Positions 36,180 to 47,919 of a stretch of DNA of 64,000 nt are shown one piece after another. A model generated the notes under the pieces. It searched no databases. It worked only from the letters and a program-made list of their open reading frames with translations, and had not been told where the DNA came from. This stretch comes from Oxytricha trifallax. Taxonomy: Eukaryota > Ciliophora > Spirotrichea > Sporadotrichida > Oxytrichidae. Made by a program: the position numbers and the translations under genes. The stretch covers positions 1-64,000 of the forward strand of contig ARYC01001407.1 in NCBI GenBank assembly GCA_000711775.1, in the 5' to 3' direction. Each line of letters opens with the position of its first letter. The stretch's first letter is position 1.

Positions 36180-38402
36180 CCTTTAATATCTTGTTTAGAG
36201 TTTTATATGCATCATCAGAAGTAGTATTTCCCCCACCACTATTGTTAGCATCACCATTATTATAAAAATTAATAGGTGCATTAAGTGCTAAATTATCAAC
36301 ATAACTATCATAGCTAGACAGTCCACGTAACTATGGTTTTTGTTGCACTCCCACTCCACTATTATTGGAAGTTTATCGAACATTTTATGAGTAAATATCT
36401 TGCATGTTTTTTAGTTTACTACTCAACATTGAGGTGTTTTTAATAGTCAACTCCTATTTATTATTATTTTGCATCATCAATGGTGGCTTATCAGAAACTA
36501 ACTGCTTTTTGATTGTGGTAAAATTATCATCATTTTGCATAACAGTACTATTAGGATTTTCCTGCTTTATTTTGCTCTTTCCTTTTTGAAGTTTTCCATC
36601 AAATTTTGAGTTAACAATCTTATTCTTGGTCATTTCATATATACTTTGAGTGCTAAATGCAATTGAAGCAGCTGGGGATACTAATTACTGAATAAGTTTA
36701 ATAGAAGGGTGGAACTACGCTTTCATATCTCTTAGCAATTTTAAGTCTTCAGTGTCGTTTAAGAAATCCTAATTTATTTACTATGGCTCAAGCTGATTTT
36801 AAGTGTTTACTTAATCAGTTTTAATAGAACCAAACTTTGACATGGTTTGGCTATTTGCCATGAAATTGTTGTTCTAAAGTTTCTTGTCATTATTGAACTA
36901 GTTAATTGTCATATTTGAATTAATTTAGCTATTTTTAATTTGGTGTTTCTACATATTCGATTAAGACTCCACAGGTTAACCAGCTGATTATATTGTATTA
37001 TTCATAATAAGTTTTCCTGAATTTTTGAAAGCACTGCGTTAATTTATTTACGAGCCCAGTAGTGGATTATTATTCAATATTCCTCCATAAACCGAGGACA
37101 TAGTGTCGATTTAACTTGGTTACTTCTTGAGAGTTGTCTGATTATCACTTATTTGATTGAAATTATACTTTTAAGATTGAGGTCTCTCCTTGATCATAGC
37201 CTATAAATCTTAGATTGGGTATTATTATTGCTAAATAGTTTCAAGGCTTTGGGGTTATAACTATTATTCATCTTATAATTGTTGTTACTGAACAAATTAA
37301 TTTGGAATATTTTGAAACTTTCTCACAATCTCCTCTTATTATCGAACATAATTTTAACCTAAAAGCTCTCTCTTTAAGTCTTCGAGTTATTAATTTTCTT
37401 CTTATTTTATCTTTTTAAGATGATTTTACAGGGGATCAAAGATACTATGATCATTGATATGTTTAATGAACAAAATGCTCTATAAAATTATTATATTATT
37501 TTTTATATAAATTATTACCAAATGATAAGGGAAAGCATTTTTAAATCTATTTTTAGTGTCCTTGTAATCTATCAAATTAAATGGGCCATCAAACTTTGAC
37601 TATTAATTGTTCTCATTTTGGTCTTATTAGTTTATGATTTTGAATTTATTTTTACGGATTTTGATATTTTTTTTCCTCTCTCTTAAATTGTTTTATTGAT
37701 CATGGCCTAGAATCGTTATATTTATGGAAAACATGTCATTATCTTTAATTAATTATACTTATGAATTATTTTAATTTTTTATATGATTTTTTATAATATA
37801 TTTTCATAAATTCTTGAGAGGGCAGCGAAAGCATGTATCTCAGAGATTTCTTAACAGTTTTCTAACTAGATGTCCTGTTCATATAAAATATAAAAATCTA
37901 AGTTATTTATATAAAAAGATAAAAAGAAATACTATTTTTTCAAATATTTTCCCTGTTTTAATATGTTCTTGCTTTTTTGTTAAATGGTTTGTATTTTGGT
38001 ATTCTTGGCTTAATAATTCTACTCAAATGACTTTGTGTTTCGCTGATTGTCTCTTGTGATTTAGCAAAAGCCTCTTCCTGCCCTAACTATGATTGATTGT
38101 CTATTTTAATTTTATTATATTCCATATTGCTCTTTATAAATATTCAATTGAATTATTATTATAAGTGTTATTTAAGTATCTTCGATGTCTTGGTTATTAC
38201 TGCCGGCACTAAACCTCCTCTTTTTGCTTCTATAATAATTATTGGACTGGATACTGGGTCTCTTGAGAGTGACTGATCCACTGTATCTCAGTATGTTATT
38301 TTTAATTTTTTATGGGTTTATGGGCAATGATCTTCTTACGGATTCATTGAAGTTGTTGTTTGAGGATGTTAAGTAAGGTTTCCCTGAAGACTTTCGTGCC
38401 AT
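36180..38402 (-). CDS. Asn/Gln/Ser-rich protein lying between the two halves of the scrambled receptor
   Basis: Opens MARKSSGKPYLTSSNNN, then VTLKRPSIQSNNYYRSKKRR; a segment SQETISETQSHLSRIIKPRI lies at about 37930-38070. After further spacers, a long uninterrupted frame from about 37460 to 36175 reads through dozens of TAA/TAG Gln codons: FDPLQNHLKKIKQEENQQLE, LQDEQQLQPQSLETIQQQQ, AASIAFSTQSIYEMTKNKIV, SSYDSYVDNLALNAPINF. It is low-complexity throughout with no recognised domain, and could be prion-like or an mRNP protein. The 3' end is uncertain because AT-rich spacer is also open. Introns or IESs occur near 37480-37560, 37760-37800 and 38090-38160. Confidence 0.6.
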
Positions 38403-39359
38403 GCTTGATGATACATAAATATAATAATTATAATTAATAGTGGAAATTTATTAATTCTAGATGATTGTATTCTGATGGCCCTGTCACCACCGAAACTTCG
38501 TGATACAGTGACTATGTTTGAACCTTTAAAAATTTCTCAAGAATATATAAATATAACTTCTTTTTGGGGGAAATTTACTGAACTCGATTCCTACGCCTTT
38601 TGTATTTATATATAGAATTTATTAAATTTAAGATAAATTATTAAATTTAACATATTCATGACTCATTTAGAGGATATTTTTACATCATTGAAGTAAATAT
38701 ATTTTAACATTATATAGGTATGGAAAGAACAAGATAAATTAAATTAGAATTTAAATAACAATTGCAGACAATATTTTGAATTATTATGAGAAGAGCAGTA
38801 TAATGGTTAAGATACATAAACCAACATATATCAAATGAAATATTTCAGAATTGTTGGGATCTGAAGAGAGATATTGACTAATTAATTAATAAATTAAATA
38901 TAATTATGTCAATTTAATTTGTTCGGAAATTGGTTGATGGAAGTTAAAAAGATAAAAAATAATGAAAAAAAAAGTCTTTTAAATAAGTGCAGGAAACCCT
39001 AAATACTTTTTTATCATAATTCAGTGCATGAAAATTTCCCCACCCTTCTTTTCATATATCTCATGCATTATTTAATTAAATTTATATATTTTAAAGTAAA
39101 TCTTTTGTCGTCAAATGCAGTTAATTAATTTATCTATTATAAGGTTTTTGTCTCTATTTTTAGCAGTTTTCACTTTTTTTTTCTTTGCAGTTTTTTAAGT
39201 TTGAGGATTTTACTTAGCTGCGAAGGGCATGTCAAATTGAATGTCTATTTAGTATGGCTTTATTTTATAATTTTGAAATTAAACAAAACTAGTAAGATTC
39301 ATAACTCATTTAAGATTACTTTGAAATTCTTTGTGAAAAAATAATTAATAAGCTCTTCT
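38403..39359. other. AT-rich spacer
   Basis: No convincing coding sequence. It lies between the Q/N-rich gene and the 3' end of the receptor C-terminal block. Confidence 0.5.
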
Positions 39360-42300
39360 TCACTTTGAATCTTTTTCGAGTGATTCATTAATAATGGTTG
39401 CGTGAGAGGATTTCGGATCAATTCCAATATACTTTAAACTTTTTAAACCTAGAGAAGATCTAACTGCATTAATTTCTGCATCATTCATGGATCTTGATAG
39501 CTTCCCAGTTCCCATGCTACGAATGAGAATTATAGTTGAATATAAAGTGGGAAGATTTTACAATACCATAATTATTTTTACAATCGAATGGTCTTTTGTG
39601 ATTTAGAAAACGCAGCTGATAATTGCTTATTAGATCTACTAGCCTCTTCCATCTCCCCAAAACCCCTAGGCATTAACAGCCTCTTAAATAACTTTATAGG
39701 CATGTCTACATTTTTATTAAGTAGCTCTTTTTGAACAACAAACTCACCATCCTTTGATACAATGTTTGAATTACTATCTATTAAGTAACCTCTTTGATTT
39801 ACTAGTCTACCGTAGAGATCAATTAACTGTCCCTCATGATTTTTAATAATAATGTAATTACCGTCTTGGTCACTTTGGAAGTGACCCATTACGTCCTGGA
39901 GAGTGAATTGCGGCCTGGTAAGGTGGAGTTTATGGTTTGTACCATTTAACACAATATAGAGACAAATTTCTGAGATAATTTGCTATGCTATTTCAATAAT
40001 TTTATGATGTTATAATACTCCATTATATCTAGGAGTCTCTACCTTTCCAGTCTTTATTAAACTATTTCTCTGTTAATTTCTGCATACAGTAGTCTGGCTT
40101 AATCTAGAGCATCAATATCTCCATATTAGGATTAATCCCTCTCTGATATGCATTTATTCCATAATTCATCATTATCATTCTCATCATCAAAATTATATAA
40201 TTTTTATTTATTAGTTATATTTATGTTATAAATTGTCATTTGATTATAAAATAGATATTATAGTCATATTTATCAAGCATATTAACTCTATTCTCAGCAT
40301 TATGATTATTAGTGGATTAATTTGGTATCAAATTAGCACCTAATGATTCCTTGAAGTATAACCCTTACTCCAAAGCAAATTTCTCTCAGTTTCCAAGTCA
40401 TCCAATGGCGTAATTCCAAAATCATCAATTGCCTCATTCTTAGCTTTCAACAACAAATAATAGTCCAATTATTCCTAATTTTTGACTTAATTTTCCTTTT
40501 TATACAGATCCTGAGTTAATTTCTCTAGAACTTACCTGCGGTCAAGAGATTTCTTGCGAAGTGGGTTGTTAATTAAATTTTAATTATTAGAGTTATCGTT
40601 GTCTTAAAAGGCTCTTCTTACTGAACCCATATCTAAATACTTTGCGTTAACTTTGTAGTATTGTTTATTTTTTAGATATAGGTTTTTCATTTGGAAATAA
40701 TCTATTATTTGTAATGTTAACATTATAAGAATGAATACTAATGATTCTATGCACACAATTAAAATATAATGACGATATGTTAATATTACTTTTTCGAGGT
40801 TATAATTCAAGTCAATTTATACACCTATAATTAAAAGCTAATAACCCCATTCAACAGTTACAAAGTAAGTAATATCAGCAACTAAAATTAACAAATAACT
40901 GCTTAATGCATTGATAATTGTAACTCGAAGTTATGGTTTGAGGTAATTCATTGAAATATCATCAAAAGTAGCTTGATATAATGGCAAATCGTGAAAACTA
41001 CATGTAAGTAGTCTCAAAAGCTTCTAATTGAGATAGAGTGACAAGTTCGTGATATATATGTGAGGATTAGGGTATTCACCAACCAAATGATTAATAGCAG
41101 AATCAATCCTTAGCAAATCTACGTTTAATCATTATTTTTACAATGTAAAAGTTAAGAGGGTAGTAAAAGAGTATGGCGAAAAATGTAATTAAAAGTACTG
41201 CTAAATGTTCATAAGCACATGCCAATACAAATTGAATCAAATATAGAAAGGGTTCAAAAGCATCCCAGATGCAAATCGTAGTTTAAATCAAATTAGTTTC
41301 ATCAAGCTTATTTTTCACTTTTAAAACTAAGAGAATAATTGTATTAATTAACAAAAGCAGGAATAAGAATGGGAATAGAATTTAAAATCCAGGGAGAGGA
41401 ACACATTTCTTCAAGAAAGTGTTAAGTTTATACCCTGGCTCACAAGTATAAGCTGAAAGTACGCAAAATGCGTCGTTTCGATTAATCTTGTAACCATAGT
41501 CGCATCGTAGTGATGGATCTAAACAGTAGCCATTCTTAGCTTAATAAGGTTATGGACAATCCTTCAGGCATTTAGTAAATTCGAAGCTGTTAAATCCTGG
41601 CTTACAGGCAGTACATTAATTTGGGTTACCATTCATGCATTCAGAACATTCAAAAATTCAAGCAATAGCCATAAATTATATATGAGGAAAAATTATATGG
41701 ACTATAATTCACTACTGCAATTAACGCAGAGACTTTTGCCTAGAGTTTAAGTACTTCCAATAGGGCAACTACCGTAGCATTTACCATTATATAGAACTTA
41801 ACTTGCAGGACAGGTCGTGCAATTACTAGTACTACCAAAGCATGTTTTGCAAATTGCAGAACAAACTTGACATTTACTGTTTAAATCGACAGTTATATCC
41901 GCCGGACACTTCGAAATGCATTTGTTATTGATTAATAATAAAAACTATCATTAATCATTACAACAACAAAAAAATTAAATATGTAAGATTACTTAGTATT
42001 TATGAAATCTCAATTGTGTTTAATTTGAAGCTAGACTTGCAAGTAGTACATGTAGTAATATTTCCAGTACAAATACTACAATTAGAGGAGCAACCTTAGC
42101 ATGTCCAGTTAGCAGGTTGATTTATATAGAGACCATTAGATGGGCATGTTTATAAGCATTAGCTGCTCAACAAGAAAGTATTCACTTAATAAAAATTAGA
42201 GTAAATTTAAAGAGCAAAAATTAGTATAAATTCATAGTTATTTAATCCCCTACTAATTTTAAAATAAACATTTAATGATTGTTGATACAAGATGTACAAG

Positions 42301-45300
42301 TTGTAGGATAATTAGTGCAATTCCTACAGGGTGACTTGCACTCCAAATATTTACCCTAAGTCATGTCCGAGATAAAATATTAATTGGGGCAAGTTGTCAC
42401 ACATTATGCACCTATTAAGTAGGGAAATTTAGATTTTGTGTCACAGGTTGAGCAATCTATATTGCAGCATGTATATACTAAAATACAAATCATTACTAGA
42501 TTTTATATAAATCCTTGGCTGTTTAGTTACAAGTGAGGCAGTTAGTATCACTTTTAAGACATTATTCAGTAACATTAGCAGTATAAATTTATTACAATAA
42601 CAAATTTACACAAGTTAATAGTAGATTTAAATTGCTTATTTGAATATGAATAGCAGTTCCCTAGAATAAATAGTCACTATTACAGACAGCCACACATTTA
42701 CTCTCCTGAAGAATAAATGCATTATTGGCTATATCTTTTGAATTACGTACTGTGCAAGTACTAGGACCTCCATTAACTATATTGCAATTACAAAAATAGT
42801 TAACTTATTTGTTTTATTATAAACTATGCTTCAAATATCAATTTTTTGTTATGGTGACTAAATAATTAAGGATAAATTTAGCAATCTTTACATGGCCAAT
42901 TGCATTCAGCTGTGATGTTGAGACCATTCTAAATTGAAGTAATTGGGTAGCTCTCATTTGTATAAACATATATTTTGAAGCTATCAGTAAGTGTTGAGAA
43001 ATTTGAATATGTAAAGCCTGATATCGTCAAGCGAACTTCCGTGTGCCACTCTAAACATCAAGTGTGAAGAATTCCTTAGCTGTTATTTGCTATTAAAATA
43101 CCTAATTTTATATCAAGATTCTTAATATGCTATTCATAAAATGATATCTTATCCCAGTTCTTAGTAGAATATGTAATTTATCTATTAATTTACAATAAAT
43201 GATTTAATTTGCCTCGTTGTTTTATCAGCAGAATAAAGGATATTTGTCCAATTGACTTACTTGAACTAATTATCAAAGTATTTTTCTCAAACCCCACTTA
43301 AGAGAGGAGGTAAGAATTATTTAACTGCCACTTGGTATATCTTGTAAGGGTGTAAAATAAATGTCAAATCTGTAAACCTGGTCGTAGTGATTAATTTTAG
43401 TAATATTTTAATGTATTCTAATTATAAACATGATCAGACCAAATAAAGTTATTTACAGAAATATTCATAGATTGAATAGCCTTATGTTTGAAGTTAGGGC
43501 AAAGTCATTTATATCGATAATTTACTATCTTATAATCTTGCAATTTGATAGTTACTGTCATCTATTATATACATTTCAAAATTATCTGTGGGTCTTCCGT
43601 TTGATGGGTTTGTTATTCCTGATATTTTCAAATCTATTATTCAGTGTAATTTTTTATATAATAATTTTGGATTGGAAAGAATACAAATAAAACCCCATAG
43701 ATCAATTAAGACATGAGAATTGGGGTTAAGAACAATTAAATTAAGATTTAATTATTATTGGCGTATAATTATAATGTTTGGGCTAATTAATAAAACTATT
43801 GGCTCGATTAATTGTCCTTATAAAATAATCCAATCAGTGTGTGTGTTAATTTGATTTTAGCCTAATTATTTATATTATTAGCCAATTATATTTAAATTTT
43901 AATCTAATTGTTCTTAACTCCTATCCTCGCTTCTATTATGATCTATGGGGTTTTATTAATATTTAAAACTAACTGGGCATTAGATTCTAATTTATCATTT
44001 GTCAAAGATAGTGTTATTTTTATTGTGTTGTAATTGGTTTCAATAAATTGTATACATATATATTTACCTTAAATTTATTTTTATATTAATTTTTGGAATA
44101 AATTATATATAGATTTAAATTAAAGCAATTAGTCTGTTCACAATCAAAATTATGAGAAGAACTAATTTTACTAAAACTGCTCTAACAATTTAAAAGTGAC
44201 TGATTCACAGATATTTGAGAAGGCTAGATAAGGTATATTTAATCACTAGTAACCAAAATATTTGAGAGTGATATCGTCAAAGTTATTGCTGTATTTTTGT
44301 CTGCGATTCTTAATTATGAGATTGTGAATAATTTATACAAAATTAAGCATTAGTATTGAAGTTCTGGTTATTTATATTGAAAAAGATTGTAGAGACTTTT
44401 AATACTATAAAAATTAGCTGGGTCTGACATAGTGACAACTGAACTTGTACTTGTAAAAGTATCGATTATTCCAAAATTCTAGCAATAGTTCTGTAATAAA
44501 ACTATGAGCTTGGCTTTGTGGAACGAGGATTCTTCATGTAAATATACAATTTTCAAGAAAAACATGTATTAAATCTAACAATATCAATATTCTCTTATTA
44601 TTCAAATTGATTCTTAATGCCAAATACTCTAACACTTAAATCAGACTATCTGGGATAATAATGATAAAAAAAGTACCCATAAATCTTGATTGTATTATTA
44701 ACTAAAGAATAGCTGCAAGAACTATTGACATCCATCACCTAACAATAAAATTAGCTGCTAGCAGTGTCCAATTATCTTCTCAGACCAATACTGCTTCCAC
44801 TATTTTATTATACAACTTGAATTTCATTTGGTAATTATATCTCTAAGTAACCTCCCATTGCAATGTCATTTTCAATTTGAAACAGAAACTCATAAATTGT
44901 CACGTTTGAAGTCACAAAAGACTAGGGAGTGGCGTAAGCTTTATAAAATTCACCAGATAGAGTAGTTAAAAATGGGGTGATGTTGAAATATAAGGAGTCT
45001 ATTAGGTAATAAGTGGTTTTTGTTTGAGTGTCTAACTAGGAGATGTTTAACTGTAGGTTGGTAAGGTATAAATTTAAAAATTGGTACAATTTGCTAAGAA
45101 TATAAATATGTTATGTTAAAGCTTATAACAAATAATTAATTAATTTGGTTTCTTACTGTACTTGCTAAATGAAAATTTGACATAGTAACATAATATCCTT
45201 AGCCGGTTTGTAAATAAGGCTTAAATCCATAAATCACAAGCGTCTAATTTGATAACAATTTTATTTGTGAATTAGAAATATCAGAGATATTGGTATCTAT

Positions 45301-45902
45301 AGTTGCAGTATCACTACCGAATCTGAATTCTGTGTCATTCAAGTATAGGGTTATATTAACTTTTTGGTTTGAGGTGTGATTTGGGTTAAAGTGTAGTGTT
45401 AGATTGGTAATTTAATTTACGGTAGAGGAATCAGATCTAAGTGACATCTAGCTGTAGCCACCTATCATTGGTTAAAACTTCAAATACGATTATTAATTGG
45501 ATTTAATTTAATAATAAAAAAGAGAGGGCAAGATATTTTAATAAGAAGCATGAGGGATTTGGGGTTAAAGCTTTAGACCTCACTTATATAAACTTATTAG
45601 CAATAAAAAAACAAAACATACTATTCTCTAAAAAACATGTTTAATTAAATTTCAAATTCTATATGGCATCGAGTGCAGCTACTTATCCATTATTACTATC
45701 TACAATATTTACAGTGAATGTTCCAGTCGTTTTAACTGTCTATGGATTTTTAATTCCCAAAATATAAATACTAGCAAGGAAATTAGGTAGTGCGTATGTC
45801 TTGCAAGCCTCAATTAGAGTTATGCTATTTAATTTTGAATTTATCTGGCAGTTTAAGGATCTAATTGCACCAAATAATCCAAATCCTTAAATTCCCTAAA
45901 TA
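39360..45902 (-). CDS. Scrambled surface receptor gene, C-terminal block (ectodomain, furin-like Cys repeats, TM, cytoplasmic tail)
   Basis: Begins at the 17-bp pointer with IQGIQGFGLFGAIRSLNC. In minus-strand order it gives further beta-rich, N-glycosylatable ectodomain (SSTVNQITNLTLHFNPNHTS, SNVTIYEFLFQIENDIAMGG), then furin-like/IGFBP-type Cys repeats (CLKSDTNCLTCN, CCNIDCSTCDTKSKFPYLI, CKSPCRNCTNYPTTCTSC, CQVCSAICKTCFGSTSNC). Hydrophobic TM helices follow (LLLINTIILLVLKV, YLIQFVLACAYEHLAVLLI), then a cytoplasmic tail (GITPLDDLETERNLLWSKGY, HFQSDQDGNYIIIKNHEGQ) ending IINESLEKDSK. About ten AT-rich gaps interrupt it; some are IESs (see 45479-45657), some introns. Large Cys-rich surface proteins of this type are common in ciliates; the ligand is unknown. 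Confidence 0.8.
43690..43953. mobile_element. TA-flanked inverted-repeat element (MITE) with AAACCCC ends
   Basis: The left side reads TA-AAACCCCATAGATCA and the right side is its inverted copy, TGATCTATGGGGTTT-TA. Further in, the arms keep matching imperfectly (left GGGTTAAGAACAATTAAATT, right inverse GAGTTAAGAACAATTAGATT). The whole is about 264 bp and non-coding. It lies in a non-coding gap of the receptor gene, so it is probably inside an IES. TA duplication is typical of Tc1/mariner-type MITEs. Confidence 0.75.
45479..45657 (-). other. Conventional IES with 7-bp pointer ATTTGAA
   Basis: On the minus strand the receptor frame …DAIQNLK meets ATTTGAA at 45651-45657, and the next segment starts with the same ATTTGAA at 45479-45485. 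Removing the DNA between, with one copy, gives …IQNLKFQPMIGGYS in frame. The excised DNA is AT-rich. Confidence 0.65.
45886..45902 (-). other. Scrambled-gene pointer, copy 2 (start of C-terminal block)
   Basis: Second copy of TATTTAGGGAATTTAAG on the minus strand, read in the same codon phase (IQGIQ) and followed by GFGLFGAIRS. The copy at 34464-34480 ends the N-terminal segment. Confidence 0.8.
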
Positions 45903-46059
45903 ATCTTATATTTATATAATTCTTAGTTATTTTATTGTAAATATTTAAAAAAAATAAAATATCCAAGTGTCTTAGAGATATAAATATTGTAAAAATATAA
46001 ATGAAATGGGATAATGTGAAAATAAAAATATATAAATAAATAAATTGTGTTCGCTTTTA

Positions 46060-46205
46060 ATATTAAACCCTTACAACCAATTAATCAAAACCCTTATTAT
46101 ATAAAAACATCCTTTATATAACCCAGAAACCCCTAGACTATATTTCAAAACCCAAAAACCCATTTCGATGAGTAATTCAAAACCCCTAAACCCTTTTCGT
46201 TTGAA
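46060..46205 (+). repeat. Degenerate telomere-like (C3-4 A4) tract
   Basis: The stretch contains AAACCCTTACAACC, CAAAACCCTTATT, CCCAGAAACCCCTAG, TCAAAACCCAAAAACCC and TCAAAACCCCTAAACCC. Spacing is irregular and the units are imperfect. It could be the remnant of an older TBE end next to the short TBE derivative, or a decayed telomere addition site. Confidence 0.6.
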
Positions 46206-46273
46206 GTGTAGTATGTTTGATAATTATGAATAAATATGATATAAATTGTCCTTTATTAGTTCATTTTGCAGTG

Positions 46274-46439
46274 TATGATTATCAACTGTATAGAGAGCAT
46301 AGCTTAATTAGAGAGGAGCTTTATAAGTGTAATGGGCATATGTATGAAGGTCATTTGCATTATCCATCGCAGTTCTAGAAGCTGAAATGGGAAGGGAGTG
46401 ATCGGCATGCTCATACATTAGATAGATCCTGCATTGAGT
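46274..46439 (+). CDS. Short coding-like segment, left of the short TBE derivative
   Basis: After a TTTTGCAG that looks like a 3' splice site, the frame reads YDYQLYREHSLIREELYKC, then HLHYPSQFQKLKWEGSDRH up to the C4A4 end. If the element is removed the frame continues at 47663-47784. It is too short to identify. It may be a gene segment whose other parts are elsewhere. Confidence 0.35.
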
Positions 46440-47658
46440 CAAAACCCCAAAACCCCTTAATGAGTTTTATATGTGTTTTGATTGATGAGGGTAATGTTGG
46501 GGATAAGGGTTTCTTTTTGATTTATTTCATTCTTGTTGTTAGATTCAATGAAATTTTTTATTTTCAAGGTTAAGATCTTTAATCTTTTATTTTTTATCAT
46601 CACTACATCTATATAAATGTATTGTAAAAATTATTTCACTAGAAGAATTTAGAGGAAAGTACATTAATTGTTCACTATAGTTAGTTAATTTAAAAAGCTT
46701 AAATTTATGAAAACATCATCTTATAATTCTTAGGACTCCATTTTTTTAATATTTTGGTACCAACTTAGAAAAAATTCAGGTTGGTACTGGTACCAATTAG
46801 GTTTTTAACAATATTGGAACTTTTCCATTAAAACCTAATTAGATTAAAACTTGGTACTAATTAAGTTTTGGTACTATTAAATTGGTACCAATTAAAATTA
46901 AACTAATTTTGTACCTGTACTAATTAATTTTTAACAAATTTAGTACTAATTTAATGGAATTTAATAGGTTAAAATGTAAATCTATCTTTAAAACTTGTTA
47001 CAATTTTTGCATACTTTCTCTACGTATCTTTATCAGGTTTACCTCCTATAAGTTGGCCATATTTAATAAGAGTCTAAAATATAAGTGTCATTAGAAATAC
47101 AAAATTTTAAGATTGATCTCCATTTAAAACAAGTCTTAAACTAAAACATGAAAAAATTAAATCTACCAAACACCTTAAAATAACTCATTTTATGCATATT
47201 TTTCATTTAAATTTTACTTATGTTACCTAACATTTTTGTATTGGATAAAAATATGATAATAAAGAACGCTAGCCATAAGAAATAAAAGGTTTGAATTGAT
47301 TTTGTAAATAATTTTTAATAAAAACTTAAAAAATATTTGTGTATAAATGGCAATTTTTTAAAAAGATGCAATCATCAAATTTCATAAAAATGATGAGTAA
47401 AAGTAAAAACTTATGAAAAAAATGTAAAATAGAAATTAATGTCACACAATCTTATCATTTTCATTTAAAAATGCTCTAACATACTTATAATAATGAGATG
47501 ACATAAGTTGTGAATTAAAAAATTGATCATATAAAACTTTCATAATTTCATAAATAGACTGAAAATGATTCTTCCTAACACAAATAAACCCTAATCCCCA
47601 ACATTACCCTCATCAATCAAAACACATATAAAACACATTAAGGGGTTTTGGGGTTTTG
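46440..47658 (-). mobile_element. Internally deleted, non-autonomous TBE derivative, 1219 bp
   Basis: Ends are CAAAACCCCAAAACCCC and GGGGTTTTGGGGTTTTG, with further inverted similarity inside (left AATGAGTTTTATATGTGTTTTGATTGATGAGGG; right is its near-exact inverse). No transposase, 22-kDa or 57-kDa gene remains. The GGTACC-type repeat region of the full TBE (15480-15840) is kept in inverted orientation at about 46745-47055, so relative to that region the element lies in reverse. It is flanked by GAGT on both sides (46436-46439 and 47659-47662), one base more than the usual 3-bp ANT. Confidence 0.88.
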
Positions 47659-47662
47659 GAGT

Positions 47663-47784
47663 GGACCTCCATCTAAAGAAGCACGATCGGAATCCAGTTG
47701 GAAGGGTTGCTTGCTTTCAGAAGCATAAGTCAAGGTTGCTTCAAATACAAAGTGGGAAAGTGCGATAGCAATTGCCATGATTGA
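47663..47784 (+). CDS. Short coding-like segment, right of the short TBE derivative
   Basis: Joined to the segment at 46274-46439 after loss of the element and one GAGT, the frame reads IEWTSIQRSTIGIQLEGLL, then FRSISQGCFKYKVGKCDSNC and TGA. The evidence is only frame continuity over about 40 codons, so it is weak. Confidence 0.3.
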
Positions 47785-47919
47785 TTATTATTATTACCAT
47801 TATAGCCTTGTATTATAAATTACTCTTTTATAAAGGGGGATTCCCTTTAATAGGCTCAGCAACATAAATTGCTTCTGTAACAAACATCATCAGACAAATC
47901 CATAGCGCAGAATGTGCAG

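Noticed and set aside
43430-43690. Hydrophobic plus-strand frame next to the MITE
   Set aside because: It lies in a non-coding gap of the receptor gene, with AT-driven hydrophobic composition and no supporting evidence.
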